Assembly (NCBI GenBank): GCA_020852755.1
Contig: JADZAF010000257.1
Location: 1 to 62,642 of the forward strand
DNA: 62,642 bases
Reading direction: 5' to 3'
Origin: Bryobacterales bacterium
GTDB lineage: Bacteria; Acidobacteriota; Terriglobia; Bryobacterales; Bryobacteraceae
A program made the translations under genes and the position numbers. Within the stretch, counting starts at the first letter, position 1; each line of letters starts with the position of its first letter. Under the pieces are notes generated by a model. The model was not told where the DNA came from. It did no database searches and saw only the letters and a program-made list of their open reading frames with translations. Shown one piece after another: positions 16,418-25,576 of the stretch.

Positions 16418-17761
16418 TCAGCTCTTTCTCATCTTGAGCCAGTGCTTGTTGGGATCGTAGGGGAACTTCTTGTCCGCGTCGTCGATGATCTCCACGCCCA
16501 GCCCGGGGCCGCGAGGCACTTCGGCGAAACCGTTCTTCACTTCGATCGGCTGCTTGAGTAGCCCGCCGCGGAAGGGGTTGTAGTGGCGGTCCGATTCCAG
16601 GATCCAGCGGTTGGGAACGGCGGCCACCAGCTGAATGTTGGACATCCAGGTGAGATCGTCGTGCCAGTTGTGGGGCACGCAGCGCTTGCCGTGCAGGTGC
16701 GCGTGCTGCGCGATGTACCAGCCCTCAGTCAGACCCGTGGTGTCGCAGTCCGGCTGCACGATGTCGTAGGCGTCACGGTCGATCCAGTCCTGGAACTCGA
16801 AGCGTGTGGTCATGGTTTCGCCGCCCGACACCGGAATGGGCGCCACCGCTTCGCGGATCTTGCGGTATTCCTCGATGGCCTTGGGGATGTTGTTGCCCGG
16901 AATCTTCTGGCCGCGGACCCGTCCCCAGCGATTGACCGGCTCCTCCAGCATGATGAAGTTCAGTTCCTTCAGCGCCGGCGCCAGTTCCAGAACCTGTTCC
17001 AGGTTCAGCCGCATGTTCAGTTCCTGCATCAGGCCGAAATCCGGGCCCACCGCTTCGCGCAGTCCCCGGAGAAACGGGATGTACTTGGCGATGGTCATGT
17101 TCTTCTCGAAGTTCTCGGCCAGGCGGAACTTGAACTTCTTGAAGCCTTCTTCCTTGAAGCGGCGCGCCTCGTCGTACAGATCCTGGGGACGCTTGTCGAA
17201 GTCGTAGATGGTGCCGCAGCTGGCGTAGTGCTCGATACTGGTTTCCGGCTTGGTGTTGGTGGCGAGCAGCTCGTACACCGGCTTGTTTCTGGCCTTCCCC
17301 ACGATGTCCCAGCAGGCGATGTTGACTCCCGCCCAGGCCATGGCGCGGCTGGTCTCCTGGTGGCTGGGCGCGAAGACCTCCATGTCGAACGGGTTCTTGC
17401 CCACGATGCACGGCTTGATGTACTGCTCCGTATACTGCTTGACGAAGTCCGGCCCGCCGTACGGACTGGGGCCTCCGATGCCCACGATTCCCTTGTCGGT
17501 GAACACTTCGGTCAGGATGGTGACGCCCGCGCCGTACCACCATTTCTCAATGGGCACATCGCAGGAAAAAAGACGGACACGAACGTCGGTGATCTTGAGA
17601 TTCTCGCGCGGGATTCCGTCGAGCGGGTTGTTGCGGACACCGCCGGAGGAAGCCTGCTCGCGAGGAGCGGAACAGGAAGCGCCGGCGGCGGCCGCGCCGA
17701 TCGCCGCACCGAAGAGAGCGCGGCGGCTGAGAGTGACGGGCTGCCTGGTGGATGGTGTCAT
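16418..17761 (-). CDS. Tat-exported enolase-superfamily sugar-acid dehydratase (mandelate racemase/RspA-like)
   Basis: 447 residues. A twin-arginine signal (LSRRALFGAAIGAAAAGASC) ends in a possible lipobox Cys. The mandelate racemase/muconate lactonizing layout follows: N-terminal capping domain, then a barrel with GFKKFKFRL (general-base Lys), metal ligands in MQELNMR, MLEEPVNRW and VSGGETM, and VPHNW near the C-terminus. The RspA/mannonate-dehydratase-like subgroup dehydrates aldonic acids, which would fit the uxuA gene at the left edge. Exported members are less usual. The substrate cannot be told from sequence alone. Confidence 0.85.
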   Translation of the reverse strand: MTPSTRQPVTLSRRALFGAAIGAAAAGASCSAPREQASSGGVRNNPLDGIPRENLKITDVRVRLFSCDVPIEKWWYGAGVTILTEVFTDKGIVGIGGPSPYGGPDFVKQYTEQYIKPCIVGKNPFDMEVFAPSHQETSRAMAWAGVNIACWDIVGKARNKPVYELLATNTKPETSIEHYASCGTIYDFDKRPQDLYDEARRFKEEGFKKFKFRLAENFEKNMTIAKYIPFLRGLREAVGPDFGLMQELNMRLNLEQVLELAPALKELNFIMLEEPVNRWGRVRGQKIPGNNIPKAIEEYRKIREAVAPIPVSGGETMTTRFEFQDWIDRDAYDIVQPDCDTTGLTEGWYIAQHAHLHGKRCVPHNWHDDLTWMSNIQLVAAVPNRWILESDRHYNPFRGGLLKQPIEVKNGFAEVPRGPGLGVEIIDDADKKFPYDPNKHWLKMRKS

Positions 17762-17929
17762 TTCATACAGACTGTATCACGACCGGATGCGGGACTTGAC
17801 GGATCCGTCCGCGCGAGACCGATCCGCCGATTTTCCCGGAGTTTGAAAAAACCGATGAATCAAATCGAATCTTTCTATGCACCGATGAGTTGCGGAATGC
17901 CATCCCATGCGGCAGAGGAGCAAACAACA

Positions 17930-18484
17930 ATGCTGATGAAGATGATTGCAACTCGTTTTTCCATGCTGGGTCTCCTGGCGGTTCTGCCTGCTTCCCTGCC
18001 GGCGGGTCAACCGGACAAGGTGGACATGCAAAGGGAAGGGATAGAGCGGATCCGCGAGTTGGAGGAAGTGGGGCGGAACGTCCGCTATCATGCGGCACGG
18101 CTCAACTCCTTCGGCGGCAACCTGCAGGTGACGGGGCGGGCCCATACCCATCATCTGGAGCAGATCCGGGGCCTTGTCAATAACGGGCTGCGGCCGGCGC
18201 TCACGCACCTGAGCGAGATCCAGCCGCATCTGCCCGAGTGGAAGCAGGAGGGCATCAACCGCATGCTGGACGCGGCCAGGGCACTCGCGGCCGCCATGAA
18301 TTCGGCCATCCTGGTGAAGTCCGAGGCGGGCCCGGCGCCGCCGGCCATGAACCACGAGTACAGGAAAGCCATTGCCAGCATTTACGGCCACGCCGAGGTC
18401 CTGGTGAAAACCTCCGACGCCGCCGGCAGTTACGCGGCTGCGCGCTTGAAAGCGGTCGAAGCCGGGTTGAAGGCCGGCACGTAA
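17930..18484 (+). CDS. secreted helical protein of unknown function
   Basis: 184 residues. I chose ATG 17930 because a ribosome-binding site (AGAGGAG) lies about 10 bases upstream and the protein starts with a signal peptide (ATRFSMLGLLAVLPASLPAG); ATG 17854 would add 25 odd residues. The mature part is almost all alpha-helix, with heptad-like Leu/Ala and several His residues (RAHTHHLEQIRG). It could be a small four-helix bundle. It is single and diverges from the enolase-superfamily gene. No family was recognised. Confidence 0.7.
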   Translation: MLMKMIATRFSMLGLLAVLPASLPAGQPDKVDMQREGIERIRELEEVGRNVRYHAARLNSFGGNLQVTGRAHTHHLEQIRGLVNNGLRPALTHLSEIQPHLPEWKQEGINRMLDAARALAAAMNSAILVKSEAGPAPPAMNHEYRKAIASIYGHAEVLVKTSDAAGSYAAARLKAVEAGLKAGT

Positions 18485-18504
18485 GGGCCTCGGGGGGCTC
18501 GCAA

Positions 18505-18547
18505 GCCAGGTCCGCGGAAGGACGCGGACCTGGCCACGGCACTTTTT
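18505..18547 (+). terminator. strong hairpin terminator after the secreted helical protein
   Basis: The arms 18505-18516 and 18523-18534 are a perfect 12-bp inverted repeat (GCCAGGTCCGCG) with a 6-base loop, followed within 8 bases by a run of five T. It begins 20 bases after the stop at 18484. It may also serve the convergent sulfatase gene. Confidence 0.65.
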
Positions 18548-18602
18548 CCCTTGAACCCCGGGAAGCCGCCGGGAATTGACGCCTGCGGAGCTTTTCCCTC
18601 CC

Positions 18603-20027
18603 CTACAACATGCCGGTTCGGCCCGGCGCACTCTGCCGCCGGATTTCCTTCTGCGGCCGCGGCGGCGTCCGCGCGCTCTTCAATATCTCCTCGATGCGCT
18701 GCATCACCCGGGGATGCTCCGGGGCCACGTCCGTGGTTTCTCCCGGATCGCGCTCCAGATCGTAAAGCTCCACCGGGCCGTTCGGCTTCGGCCGCACCGC
18801 CTTCCAGTTCCCCATCCGGACGGCCTGCATGGGGATCTCGTCGCGGAAAGCCTGCCGGTTTGCGTCATAGCCCGGCAGTTCCCAATACAGGTACTCGTGC
18901 GGTTGCTGCTCGCCGCCCAGCAGCGCCGGCAGCACCGAAACGCCATCGATGCTCTTGGGTGGTTTGATCCCCGCCGCTTCCGCGGCCGTCGGCAGGAAAT
19001 CCTGGAACCCCCACATGCAGTCGCTGACGGCTCCCGCCGCGACCCTCCCCGGCCAGCGCGCGATCATCGGCACCCGGATGCCGCCCTCGTAGAGATTCTG
19101 CTTGTGGCCGCGAAAGCCCGCCGTTCCGCGAAAGAACTCGTCCTTGCGCAGCCGCTCGGCCGAGCCGTTGTCGCTGGTAAAGAACACCAGGGTGGTGCGC
19201 TCCAGGTTCAGTTGCTGAAGCAGCGCCAGGATGCGCCCCACATCGCGGTCCATACGGGTGATCATGGCGGCATACGCCGCCCGGGGAAACTCCTGGTTGG
19301 CGTAGTGGCCCCTCGGATCGATGTACGGCCCCCTCTCCGGTATCCTGCCGCGGTACTCCGCCAGTGAGTCCTCCGGCACCAGCAGTTCCCAGTGCGGGAT
19401 GGTGAACGGCACGTAGCAGAAGAACGGCCGGGCGCGATTCCTGCGGATGAAATCCAGCGCCTTGCCCGCGATCGCGTCGTGCGAGTAAGTCGCCCGCTTG
19501 CCGTTCTCGTTTCCCTCCAACGGGTACTCCGACTCGTTGTGGATCAGGTACCGCGGGTAGTAGAAGTGCGCGTGTACCTGGTGCAGGTAGCCGAAGAACT
19601 CGTCGAAACCCTGCCGGGTGGGGACGCCGGGCGTCCCGATATCGCCCAGCCCCCATTTGCCGAAGCACCCGGTGGCATATCCGGCCTGCTGCAACACTTC
19701 GGCTACGGTGACGTCCTCCGCCAGCAGCGGAACGCCGCCGGGGTTGGAGCGTACCGAAGTGTGGCCCATGTGGTAGCCCGTCATCAGCACGCTGCGGGAG
19801 GGCGCGCAGACGGTGCACCCCGCGTAGGCATCGGTGAACCGCGTGCCTTCCTCCGCCAGGCGGTCGATATGCGGCGTCCGTATCTTGTCCTGCCCGTAGC
19901 AGCCCAGGTCGCCGTAGCCCAGATCGTCGCCCATGATCCAGACAATGTTCGGCGGGCGCGCCGGCCCGCCCTTCCTCGCCTGGCCCGCCGCCGCCGCGCC
20001 GGCCAGAAAATCCCGCCGTGTCATCAT
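18603..20027 (-). CDS. Tat-exported type I sulfatase
   Basis: 474 residues. A twin-arginine signal (TRRDFLAGAAAAG) precedes the arylsulfatase core. The metal site starts with NIVWIMGDDLGYGDLG, and the formylglycine motif C-A-P-S-R is at residues 74-78, so the enzyme needs Cys-to-formylglycine maturation. It hydrolyses sulfate esters, probably on polysaccharides, in the periplasm or outside. FFTSDNGS and a C-terminal DLERDPGETTDVA are typical. It is the last gene of a coupled trio: its start overlaps the stop of the FG-GAP gene by 4 bases, which in turn overlaps the Gfo/Idh gene. Confidence 0.93.
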   Translation of the reverse strand: MMTRRDFLAGAAAAGQARKGGPARPPNIVWIMGDDLGYGDLGCYGQDKIRTPHIDRLAEEGTRFTDAYAGCTVCAPSRSVLMTGYHMGHTSVRSNPGGVPLLAEDVTVAEVLQQAGYATGCFGKWGLGDIGTPGVPTRQGFDEFFGYLHQVHAHFYYPRYLIHNESEYPLEGNENGKRATYSHDAIAGKALDFIRRNRARPFFCYVPFTIPHWELLVPEDSLAEYRGRIPERGPYIDPRGHYANQEFPRAAYAAMITRMDRDVGRILALLQQLNLERTTLVFFTSDNGSAERLRKDEFFRGTAGFRGHKQNLYEGGIRVPMIARWPGRVAAGAVSDCMWGFQDFLPTAAEAAGIKPPKSIDGVSVLPALLGGEQQPHEYLYWELPGYDANRQAFRDEIPMQAVRMGNWKAVRPKPNGPVELYDLERDPGETTDVAPEHPRVMQRIEEILKSARTPPRPQKEIRRQSAPGRTGML

Positions 20028-21205
20028 CGCCTGGTTCCGTTTTGCAGCCAGATATCCAGCCGCGGCGCATCCCAGTTATACGGCTTGCCCAGAATGTCGA
20101 GGTCTCCGTCTCCGTCCAGATCGGCTACCCGGGCCTCGTGCGTGCCGATGCCCCGCGCAATCTGCGAGGGGCGAAACCCGCCCTTCCCGTTGCCGTAGAA
20201 CACCCAGATCTTCGCCTGGGGGTTGTCGGGCGCGGGCGACTTCTCCGTCCACTTGGCCATCTCGCCGCAGAAGATATCCAGGTTCCCGTCCCCGTTCATG
20301 TCGGCCACGGCCAGACTGTGCCCGTGCACCACCTCGGCCTCCAGCAGATCGTGGCCGGCCCACTGGCCCGCGGCCCACTCGTACCACTTCAGGCGTCCCA
20401 CGCCGTCGCCCACCACGAAGACCACCTCCGGCCGGCCCCCCTTCACCAGCTGGCCGGCCGCCGCCCGGGCGAAAGTCTGGCCCGGGTCGATCGCGTTGGC
20501 TGTGAAGCGCAAATCCTCCTGGTGCTTGAACCAGTGGCCGCCGCCCACGATGTCCGGCTTTCCGTCCAGATCGATGTCGGCCGCGGCCAGCCCCTCGAAC
20601 CTTCCTTTTTCCCAGCTGAAGATTTCGGAAAGCACCCAGGGCTCGTCGTTCCTCGGATCGGCGGGAACGGGCGCGAGGAACAGCCGCTTGGCGCCCTGGT
20701 TCCAGAACACCAGCTCCGGCTTCCCGTCGCCGTTGAAATCGCCGAACATCTGGTCGTGGTGCTGCCGGCCTCCGGATTTCTTGATCGTGCGCCGCTTCCA
20801 GCCCTTGCCCGGATCGTAGCCCGGCCGCGGGTTCTCCCACCACCACACCTCGTTGCTGCGCCAGTCGCCGCCGAACACCAGGTCCGGGTCGCCGTCGCCG
20901 TCGATGTCCGCGGCCGCGCCCCCGGCCTCGATTTGCAGCGGCCCCGGCTCGACGATGAAGCGCCTCCAACCGCCCGGCCTGCGGCGGTACCAGACCGCGG
21001 CGGGCGCTTGAGTCCGCTCGGTGACGACGAAATCGGAAATGCGGTCGCCGTCAATGTCGGCCGCCAGGGTAGCGGTCTGCTGCGCCCCCGCGTTGGGCGG
21101 CTCCAGTTCCCCGGTCGCCGTGCCCAGGTGTTGCCAGCGGGCCGCCAGCAGCACGGCGGCCAGCAGCATAACCCCGGCCGGGACGGTTGCGGCGCGCCTC
21201 GTCAT
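20024..21205 (-). CDS. exported FG-GAP/VCBS repeat protein
   Basis: 393 residues. ATG 21205 is preferred because it overlaps the Gfo/Idh stop (ATGA) and begins a signal or anchor (VPAGVMLLAAVLLAARW). At least six Ca-binding Asp repeats of the FG-GAP type are visible: DIDGDRISD, DIDGDGDPD, DFNGDGKPE, DIDLDGKPD, DMNGDGNLD and DLDGDGDLD, implying a beta-propeller. Such proteins bind partners or carbohydrate outside the cell. Coupling to a sulfatase suggests a role in using sulfated glycans; this is inference. Confidence 0.85.
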   Translation of the reverse strand: MTRRAATVPAGVMLLAAVLLAARWQHLGTATGELEPPNAGAQQTATLAADIDGDRISDFVVTERTQAPAAVWYRRRPGGWRRFIVEPGPLQIEAGGAAADIDGDGDPDLVFGGDWRSNEVWWWENPRPGYDPGKGWKRRTIKKSGGRQHHDQMFGDFNGDGKPELVFWNQGAKRLFLAPVPADPRNDEPWVLSEIFSWEKGRFEGLAAADIDLDGKPDIVGGGHWFKHQEDLRFTANAIDPGQTFARAAAGQLVKGGRPEVVFVVGDGVGRLKWYEWAAGQWAGHDLLEAEVVHGHSLAVADMNGDGNLDIFCGEMAKWTEKSPAPDNPQAKIWVFYGNGKGGFRPSQIARGIGTHEARVADLDGDGDLDILGKPYNWDAPRLDIWLQNGTRR

Positions 21206-22493
21206 ATCAGGTCCCAGGGCTTGCGGGCTTTCCGGCCGAGCAGCGCGTTCGCGGCCGGCTCCCCCGCGAAGACTTCCTTTTCCGGATCCCACTTCAGCTT
21301 CCGTCCGGCCGCCAGGGCAATGTTGCCAAGATGCGCGATGTTGGTCGCCCGGTGGCCGTTCTCGACGTCCGCCGGGGACTGCTTGCGGGCGCGCAGGCAC
21401 TCGATGAAATGGCGGGCGTGCAGCGGAGTGGCGTCGGCGGTGTTGACCTGTTTGCGCTCCATGCGCGGACCGGAGCGGTCCGGCTTGGGATCCGGGTAGA
21501 TCTCGAAGCCGATGCGGTCGGCGAACAGCGCGCCGTTGGTGCCGTAGAAGGCCATGCCGTTGGGCCGGTCGTCGGCTCCCCGAGCGTTGTAGTAGCGCAT
21601 GCCCGGCGTGCGGCCGCCCACCCCGTGCGCGTTCAGCATCACGCCTTCGTAACTCATCACGAAGCCCGGATACTCGTAGGTCGCCTGGATGATGTCCGGC
21701 ACGTCCCCGGCTCCCTTCAGGCTGAAGCGCCCGCCGGAAGCAGCCACCGAGCGCGGCGCCGTGACGCCCATGATCTGGTGCACGGTCTCGAAGCGGTGCG
21801 TGCCGTAGTCCGTGATCCAGCCGCCCGAGTAATCCCGGAACATCCGGTAGGTCGCCAGGAAGCGGGCGCGATTGAACGGCACTTTGGGCGCCGGTCCCAG
21901 GTAGACCCTTCCGGCGGCTCCGAATCGGGCGGGTTGCCGATGCCGTTCGGATACTGGTTGACGTAGTTCCACACGCGCACGTAACGCACCTCTCCCAGTT
22001 CGCCGCTCTGCACGATGCGGGCGGCCTCGGCGAAGTGCGGCGAGGAGCGGTGCTGCGTTCCCGCCACCACGATGCGCTTGTAGCGGCGGGCCGCCTGGAT
22101 CATGGCGCGGCCCTCTCGGACGTTGTGCGCCAGGGGCTTCTCCACGTACACGTCCTTTCCCGCCTGGCAGGCCAGCACCGTGGGGATGGCGTGCCAGTGG
22201 TCGGGGGTCGCCACCAGCACGGCGTCGACGTCCTTCTGCTCCAGAAGCCGGCGGAAGTCCCCGTACGCCTGGGCCCGCGGTCCGGCCCATTCCCGGGCCT
22301 TGGCGGCGTTGGGCTGGTAGACGTCGCACACCGCGCCGAACTCCACTCCGGGCGCCTCCCGAATGCACCGCGCCACGTAACGCCCTCTGCCGCCGCAGCC
22401 GATCAGGCCCATCACGACGCGGTCGTTTGCGCCCAGGATCCGCCCGGCGGAAGCGGCGCTCACACTACTGGTCAGGAACTGCCGTCGTTGCAT
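21202..22493 (-). pseudogene. Tat-type Gfo/Idh/MocA oxidoreductase broken by one frameshift
   Basis: The N-terminal half reads in one frame from ATG 22493 (QRRQFLTSSVSAAS signal, then MGLIGCGGRGRYVA NAD-binding motif and YVEKPLAHNVREG), and the C-terminal half in another (LGPAPKVPFNRARF to the stop at 21202). The break is at about 21891-21908. Relatives usually read WDRWLGPAP here. The observed DNA is what remains if 13 bases between two TGGGACCGG copies are lost. Without the break it would be about 430-435 residues. It may be a true pseudogene or an assembly error. Confidence 0.82.
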
Positions 22494-22632
22494 ACGAATT
22501 ACTGACTCTATCCCCAGCGGGACGGTTACGCAAGACGCCTGCGCCTCGTCCGGCGCGGCCCCCCGGCCGGTATCCCGTACGCCCGGCCGGCCTGCGCCCG
22601 GCCGCCGGGACCGCCGCCTTGCGGCGCGCGCA

Positions 22633-22638
22633 TATAAT
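22633..22638 (+). promoter_or_regulatory. consensus -10 box TATAAT, 6 bases before the sirtuin start
   Basis: A perfect TATAAT ends 6 bases before ATG 22645, so the transcript should begin at the start codon. There is no room for a ribosome-binding site and no convincing -35 box; the upstream sequence is a GC-rich run. Confidence 0.6.
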
Positions 22639-22644
22639 ACGGCC

Positions 22645-23358
22645 ATGCAGGCGGCTCGCGAGTGGCTGGCCAAAGCGCGCTCGGTGGCCGTTCTCACCGG
22701 CGCCGGGATTTCCGCCGAGAGCGGCATCCCCACCTTCCGCGGCGGAGGCGGCCTGTGGAAGCAGTTTCGGGCCGAAGACCTGGCCACGCCGCAAGCCTTC
22801 GCGCGCGATCCGGTCACCGTGTGGGAGTGGTACGACTGGCGCCGCTGCCTGATCGCCCGCGCTCAGCCCAACCCCGCGCACCTGGCCCTCGCCGAGCTCG
22901 AGAACCGCACGCCCCGCTTCTCTCTCATCACTCAGAATGTGGACGGCCTGCACGACCGCGCCGGCAGCCGCCGCATTCTCAAAGTGCACGGCGACATCTG
23001 GAGGCTGCGCTGCGCGGCTTGCGGAAAGGAATGGGACGATTACACGTGCCCGCTCCCCCAGCTGCCGCCCCCCTGCTCCTGCGGCGGCATGGCGCGTCCC
23101 GGCGTCGTCTGGTTCGGCGAGGCTCTCCCCGCGGATGTGTGGACCGCGGCCGGGCAGGCCGCCGCCTCGTGCGAGGTGTTCCTGGTGATCGGAACCTCCG
23201 CCCTGGTCTATCCCGCGGCCGGTCTGGTCACGGTGGCGGAAGGCGCCGGCGCCCGGGTCATCGAGATCAACCTGGAACGCACCCCCTACTCCGGCCAGGT
23301 GGATTGTTCCTTACAAGGCAAGGCCGGCGAATTGCTTCCCGAACTGATCAAATCCTGA
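22645..23358 (+). CDS. cobB: NAD-dependent protein deacylase, sirtuin family (class III type)
   Basis: 237 residues. Sir2 proteins remove acyl groups from lysine using NAD+. Motifs in order: VLTGAGISAESGIPTFRG (NAD-binding), TQNVDGLHDRAG, catalytic His in LKVHGDIW, two zinc pairs (CAAC and CSC), and IGTSALVYPAAG. Tyr63 and Arg66 form the Y-x-x-R motif that marks class III enzymes able to remove succinyl or malonyl groups. The transcript is probably leaderless. The aminotransferase gene follows with its own TAGAAT box. Confidence 0.92.
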   Translation: MQAAREWLAKARSVAVLTGAGISAESGIPTFRGGGGLWKQFRAEDLATPQAFARDPVTVWEWYDWRRCLIARAQPNPAHLALAELENRTPRFSLITQNVDGLHDRAGSRRILKVHGDIWRLRCAACGKEWDDYTCPLPQLPPPCSCGGMARPGVVWFGEALPADVWTAAGQAAASCEVFLVIGTSALVYPAAGLVTVAEGAGARVIEINLERTPYSGQVDCSLQGKAGELLPELIKS

Positions 23359-23365
23359 CCTCGCG

Positions 23366-23371
23366 TAGAAT
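23366..23371 (+). promoter_or_regulatory. -10-like box TAGAAT, 6 bases before the aminotransferase start
   Basis: TAGAAT ends 6 bases before ATG 23378, the same spacing as at the sirtuin gene, and is preceded by GCG. No ribosome-binding site is present. Confidence 0.5.
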
Positions 23372-23377
23372 AGACGA

Positions 23378-24571
23378 ATGGCCGAGAATTCCGACCAGTT
23401 CTACCGCATCGCCAAGCTGCCTCCCTACGTCTTCGCGGTTATCAACGAGATGAAGGCGCGGGCCCGCGCCGCGCAACTCGACGTGATCGATCTGGGAATG
23501 GGGAATCCCGACGGCGCCACCCCCCGTGTGGTGGTCGGCAAGCTGCTGGAAGCGGCGCGCAACTCCCGCAATCACCGCTATTCCCAGTCGCGGGGCATCC
23601 CGCGTTTGCGCGAGGAGATCGTGCGCCGGTACAAGAACAATTACGGCGTGGAACTGGACCCGGACAAGGAGGCCATCGTCACCATCGGCGCCAAGGACGC
23701 GCTGGCGCATCTGCTGTTCGCCGTCATCGGCCCGGGCGACACGGTGGTCTCCCCCAACCCCTGCTACCCCATCCATCAGTACGGCGTGATCATGGCCGAA
23801 GGCCACGCCTGCGTGCTGCCCATGCCCGATGCGGGCACCTTCCTCGCCGCGCTGGAGGACCTGTATCGCAGGTCGGACCGCAAGCCCAAGATGATCCTGA
23901 TCTCGTTCCCGCACAACCCCACCACCACGTGCGTGGACCTCGGTTTCTTTCGCGAGGTGGTCCGCCTGGCCAGGGAAAACGGCTCCATGATCATTCACGA
24001 CTTCGCCTACGCGGATCTGTGCTTCGACGGCTACCGCGCCCCCAGCCTGTTGCAGGTGGAGGGAGCCAGGGAGATTGCCGTGGAGATCTTCTCCATGTCC
24101 AAGAGCTACAACATGGCGGGCTGGCGGGTCGGTTACTGCCTCGGGAATGCCCGGATGATCGGCGCCCTGGCGCGCATCAAGAGCTACCTGGACTACGGCG
24201 TCTTCCAGCCGATCCAGATCGCCTCGATTATCGCCCTGCGCGAGTGCGAGCAGGAGACCCACAAGATCTGCGCCGTCTACCAGAAGCGCCGCGACGTGCT
24301 CATCGAGGGGCTGCGCCGGGCGGGATGGGAGGTGGAGCCGCCCAAGGGATCCATGTTCGTCTGGGCGCGCATCCCCGATGCGTTCCAGGCGGCGGGCTCC
24401 CTGGAGTTCTCCAAGATGCTTCTGGAAAAGGCCCTCGTGGCCGTTTCGCCGGGCGTCGGCTTCGGTCCCCTGGGCGAGGGCCACGTGCGCTTCGCATTGG
24501 TGGAGAACGAACATCGCATACGTCAGGCCACCCGCTCCATCAAACAATTCCTGCGGACGGCAAAGGCGTAG
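23378..24571 (+). CDS. class I aminotransferase, AlaC/LL-DAP type
   Basis: 397 residues, full length for fold-type I aminotransferases. It should transfer amino groups using PLP in the cytoplasm. Motifs: DLGMGNPDGATP at the start, FPHNPTTTCVDLGF in the middle, and the PLP-lysine region FSMSKSYNMAGWRVGY. The opening residues (RIAKLPPYVFAVINEMK) and the SMSKSYNMAGWR motif resemble glutamate-pyruvate aminotransferase AlaC and related enzymes. Exact substrate is uncertain. It ends 7 bases from the convergent nDsbD-like gene. Confidence 0.88.
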   Translation: MAENSDQFYRIAKLPPYVFAVINEMKARARAAQLDVIDLGMGNPDGATPRVVVGKLLEAARNSRNHRYSQSRGIPRLREEIVRRYKNNYGVELDPDKEAIVTIGAKDALAHLLFAVIGPGDTVVSPNPCYPIHQYGVIMAEGHACVLPMPDAGTFLAALEDLYRRSDRKPKMILISFPHNPTTTCVDLGFFREVVRLARENGSMIIHDFAYADLCFDGYRAPSLLQVEGAREIAVEIFSMSKSYNMAGWRVGYCLGNARMIGALARIKSYLDYGVFQPIQIASIIALRECEQETHKICAVYQKRRDVLIEGLRRAGWEVEPPKGSMFVWARIPDAFQAAGSLEFSKMLLEKALVAVSPGVGFGPLGEGHVRFALVENEHRIRQATRSIKQFLRTAKA

Positions 24572-24577
24572 CGTCTG

Positions 24578-25057
24578 CTACTTGATCTGCACGGGCGCCC
24601 GGACCTCGATCGTGCGCGGCGGCAGGCAGGAGCTTTCATTGCAGGCCTGGTACCGCAGCTTCCCGACCGCAACCGCCGGGCCGGGCGCGCTGCCCGGCGC
24701 CGCCTTGAAGCGTGTGGCGATCTCGAAGTTGCCCGTGAACACCGATAGCGGCCTGGCCGAGAACCGGTACTTCTCGAAAGTAGGCTTCGGATAGGTGATA
24801 TCCACCACCTCGAGCGGCCCTTTATCCCAGGTCAGCCGCAGCGGAATCAGGTAATCCTCGCTGGGCGTGTTGCTGTTGACGTGATAGCCGCCGCGCAATA
24901 CCACGGGCACGCGTAGCTCGACCGTTTCCTTGCGGCTCACCGGCACCGCCGGGACTTTGCCTATCGAGAGCACGCCCGGAAACTGCGCCAGAGCGGCGCC
25001 CGGGATCCACAGCAGGATCGCGAGCCGCTTACTGCTCCACGAGCTGGCGGATGCCAT
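24578..25057 (-). CDS. periplasmic nDsbD-like thiol-disulfide domain protein
   Basis: About 159 residues: signal peptide (RLAILLWIPGAALAQ) then an immunoglobulin-like domain. YQACNESSCLPP closely matches the N-terminal domain of DsbD, whose Cys pair passes electrons to periplasmic partners. The transmembrane and thioredoxin domains of DsbD are absent. It overlaps the end of the TlpA-like gene by 29 bases, so the two probably work together. Start is ATG 25057; the longer open frame only shadows tlpA. Confidence 0.78.
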   Translation of the reverse strand: MASASSWSSKRLAILLWIPGAALAQFPGVLSIGKVPAVPVSRKETVELRVPVVLRGGYHVNSNTPSEDYLIPLRLTWDKGPLEVVDITYPKPTFEKYRFSARPLSVFTGNFEIATRFKAAPGSAPGPAVAVGKLRYQACNESSCLPPRTIEVRAPVQIK

Positions 25058-25559
25058 CCTCGAAGTCCCCTTTGCTGGCCAGGCCCACGTGCATCGCGGC
25101 AATCCTGCCCGTGCGGTCGATCAGAAACGTGGTGGGAAGCGCCTCGATTCCGCCGAAAAGCTGCGCCACACTGTCGCTTCCCTGCACAATCCGGTAGTTG
25201 ATCCCCAGATCCGAAACGAACGGGTTCACCACTTCCCACCCTTCGTCGTCCATGGCCACGCCGATCACCGCAAAGCCCTGGTCCTTGTACTTGCGCTCGA
25301 ATTCCATGAACCAGGGGATTTCGATCTTGCAGGGACCGCACCAGGTGGCCCAGAAATCCAGCAGCACCACCTTGCCCTTGTAGTCGGAAAGCTTGAGGGG
25401 CCGGCCGTAGGCGTCCTTCAGCGTGAAATCCGGCGCGGCCTTGCGTTCCGCGGCGGGTTTCAGCGAGGTGGCTTCGACCGGTTTCGAACCGGAGCATCCG
25501 GCCAGCGTCAGGGACGCGCCCAGGATGGCGGCGGCACAGCGAGATTTGAGGACCTGCAC
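25029..25559 (-). CDS. TlpA/ResA-type thioredoxin lipoprotein
   Basis: 176 residues. Start GTG 25559 is chosen because an AGGAG site lies 5 bases upstream and a lipoprotein signal follows (AAAILGASLTLAGC). The domain is AhpC/TSA-like with DFWATWCGPCKIEIP, so the active site is WCGPC. Such membrane-tethered thioredoxins reduce apocytochromes c or other secreted thiols; several c-type cytochromes occur in this window (11477, 60909). It is followed by the overlapping nDsbD-like gene. Confidence 0.87.
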   Translation of the reverse strand: MQVLKSRCAAAILGASLTLAGCSGSKPVEATSLKPAAERKAAPDFTLKDAYGRPLKLSDYKGKVVLLDFWATWCGPCKIEIPWFMEFERKYKDQGFAVIGVAMDDEGWEVVNPFVSDLGINYRIVQGSDSVAQLFGGIEALPTTFLIDRTGRIAAMHVGLASKGDFEDGIRQLVEQ

Positions 25560-25576
25560 AAGGGCTCCTGTTTCAA

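Noticed and set aside
21202..22493. Programmed -1 frameshift in the Gfo/Idh gene
   Set aside because: No slippery heptamer or downstream structure is seen, and a simple 13-bp deletion between repeats explains the data; Gfo/Idh enzymes are not known to use recoding.
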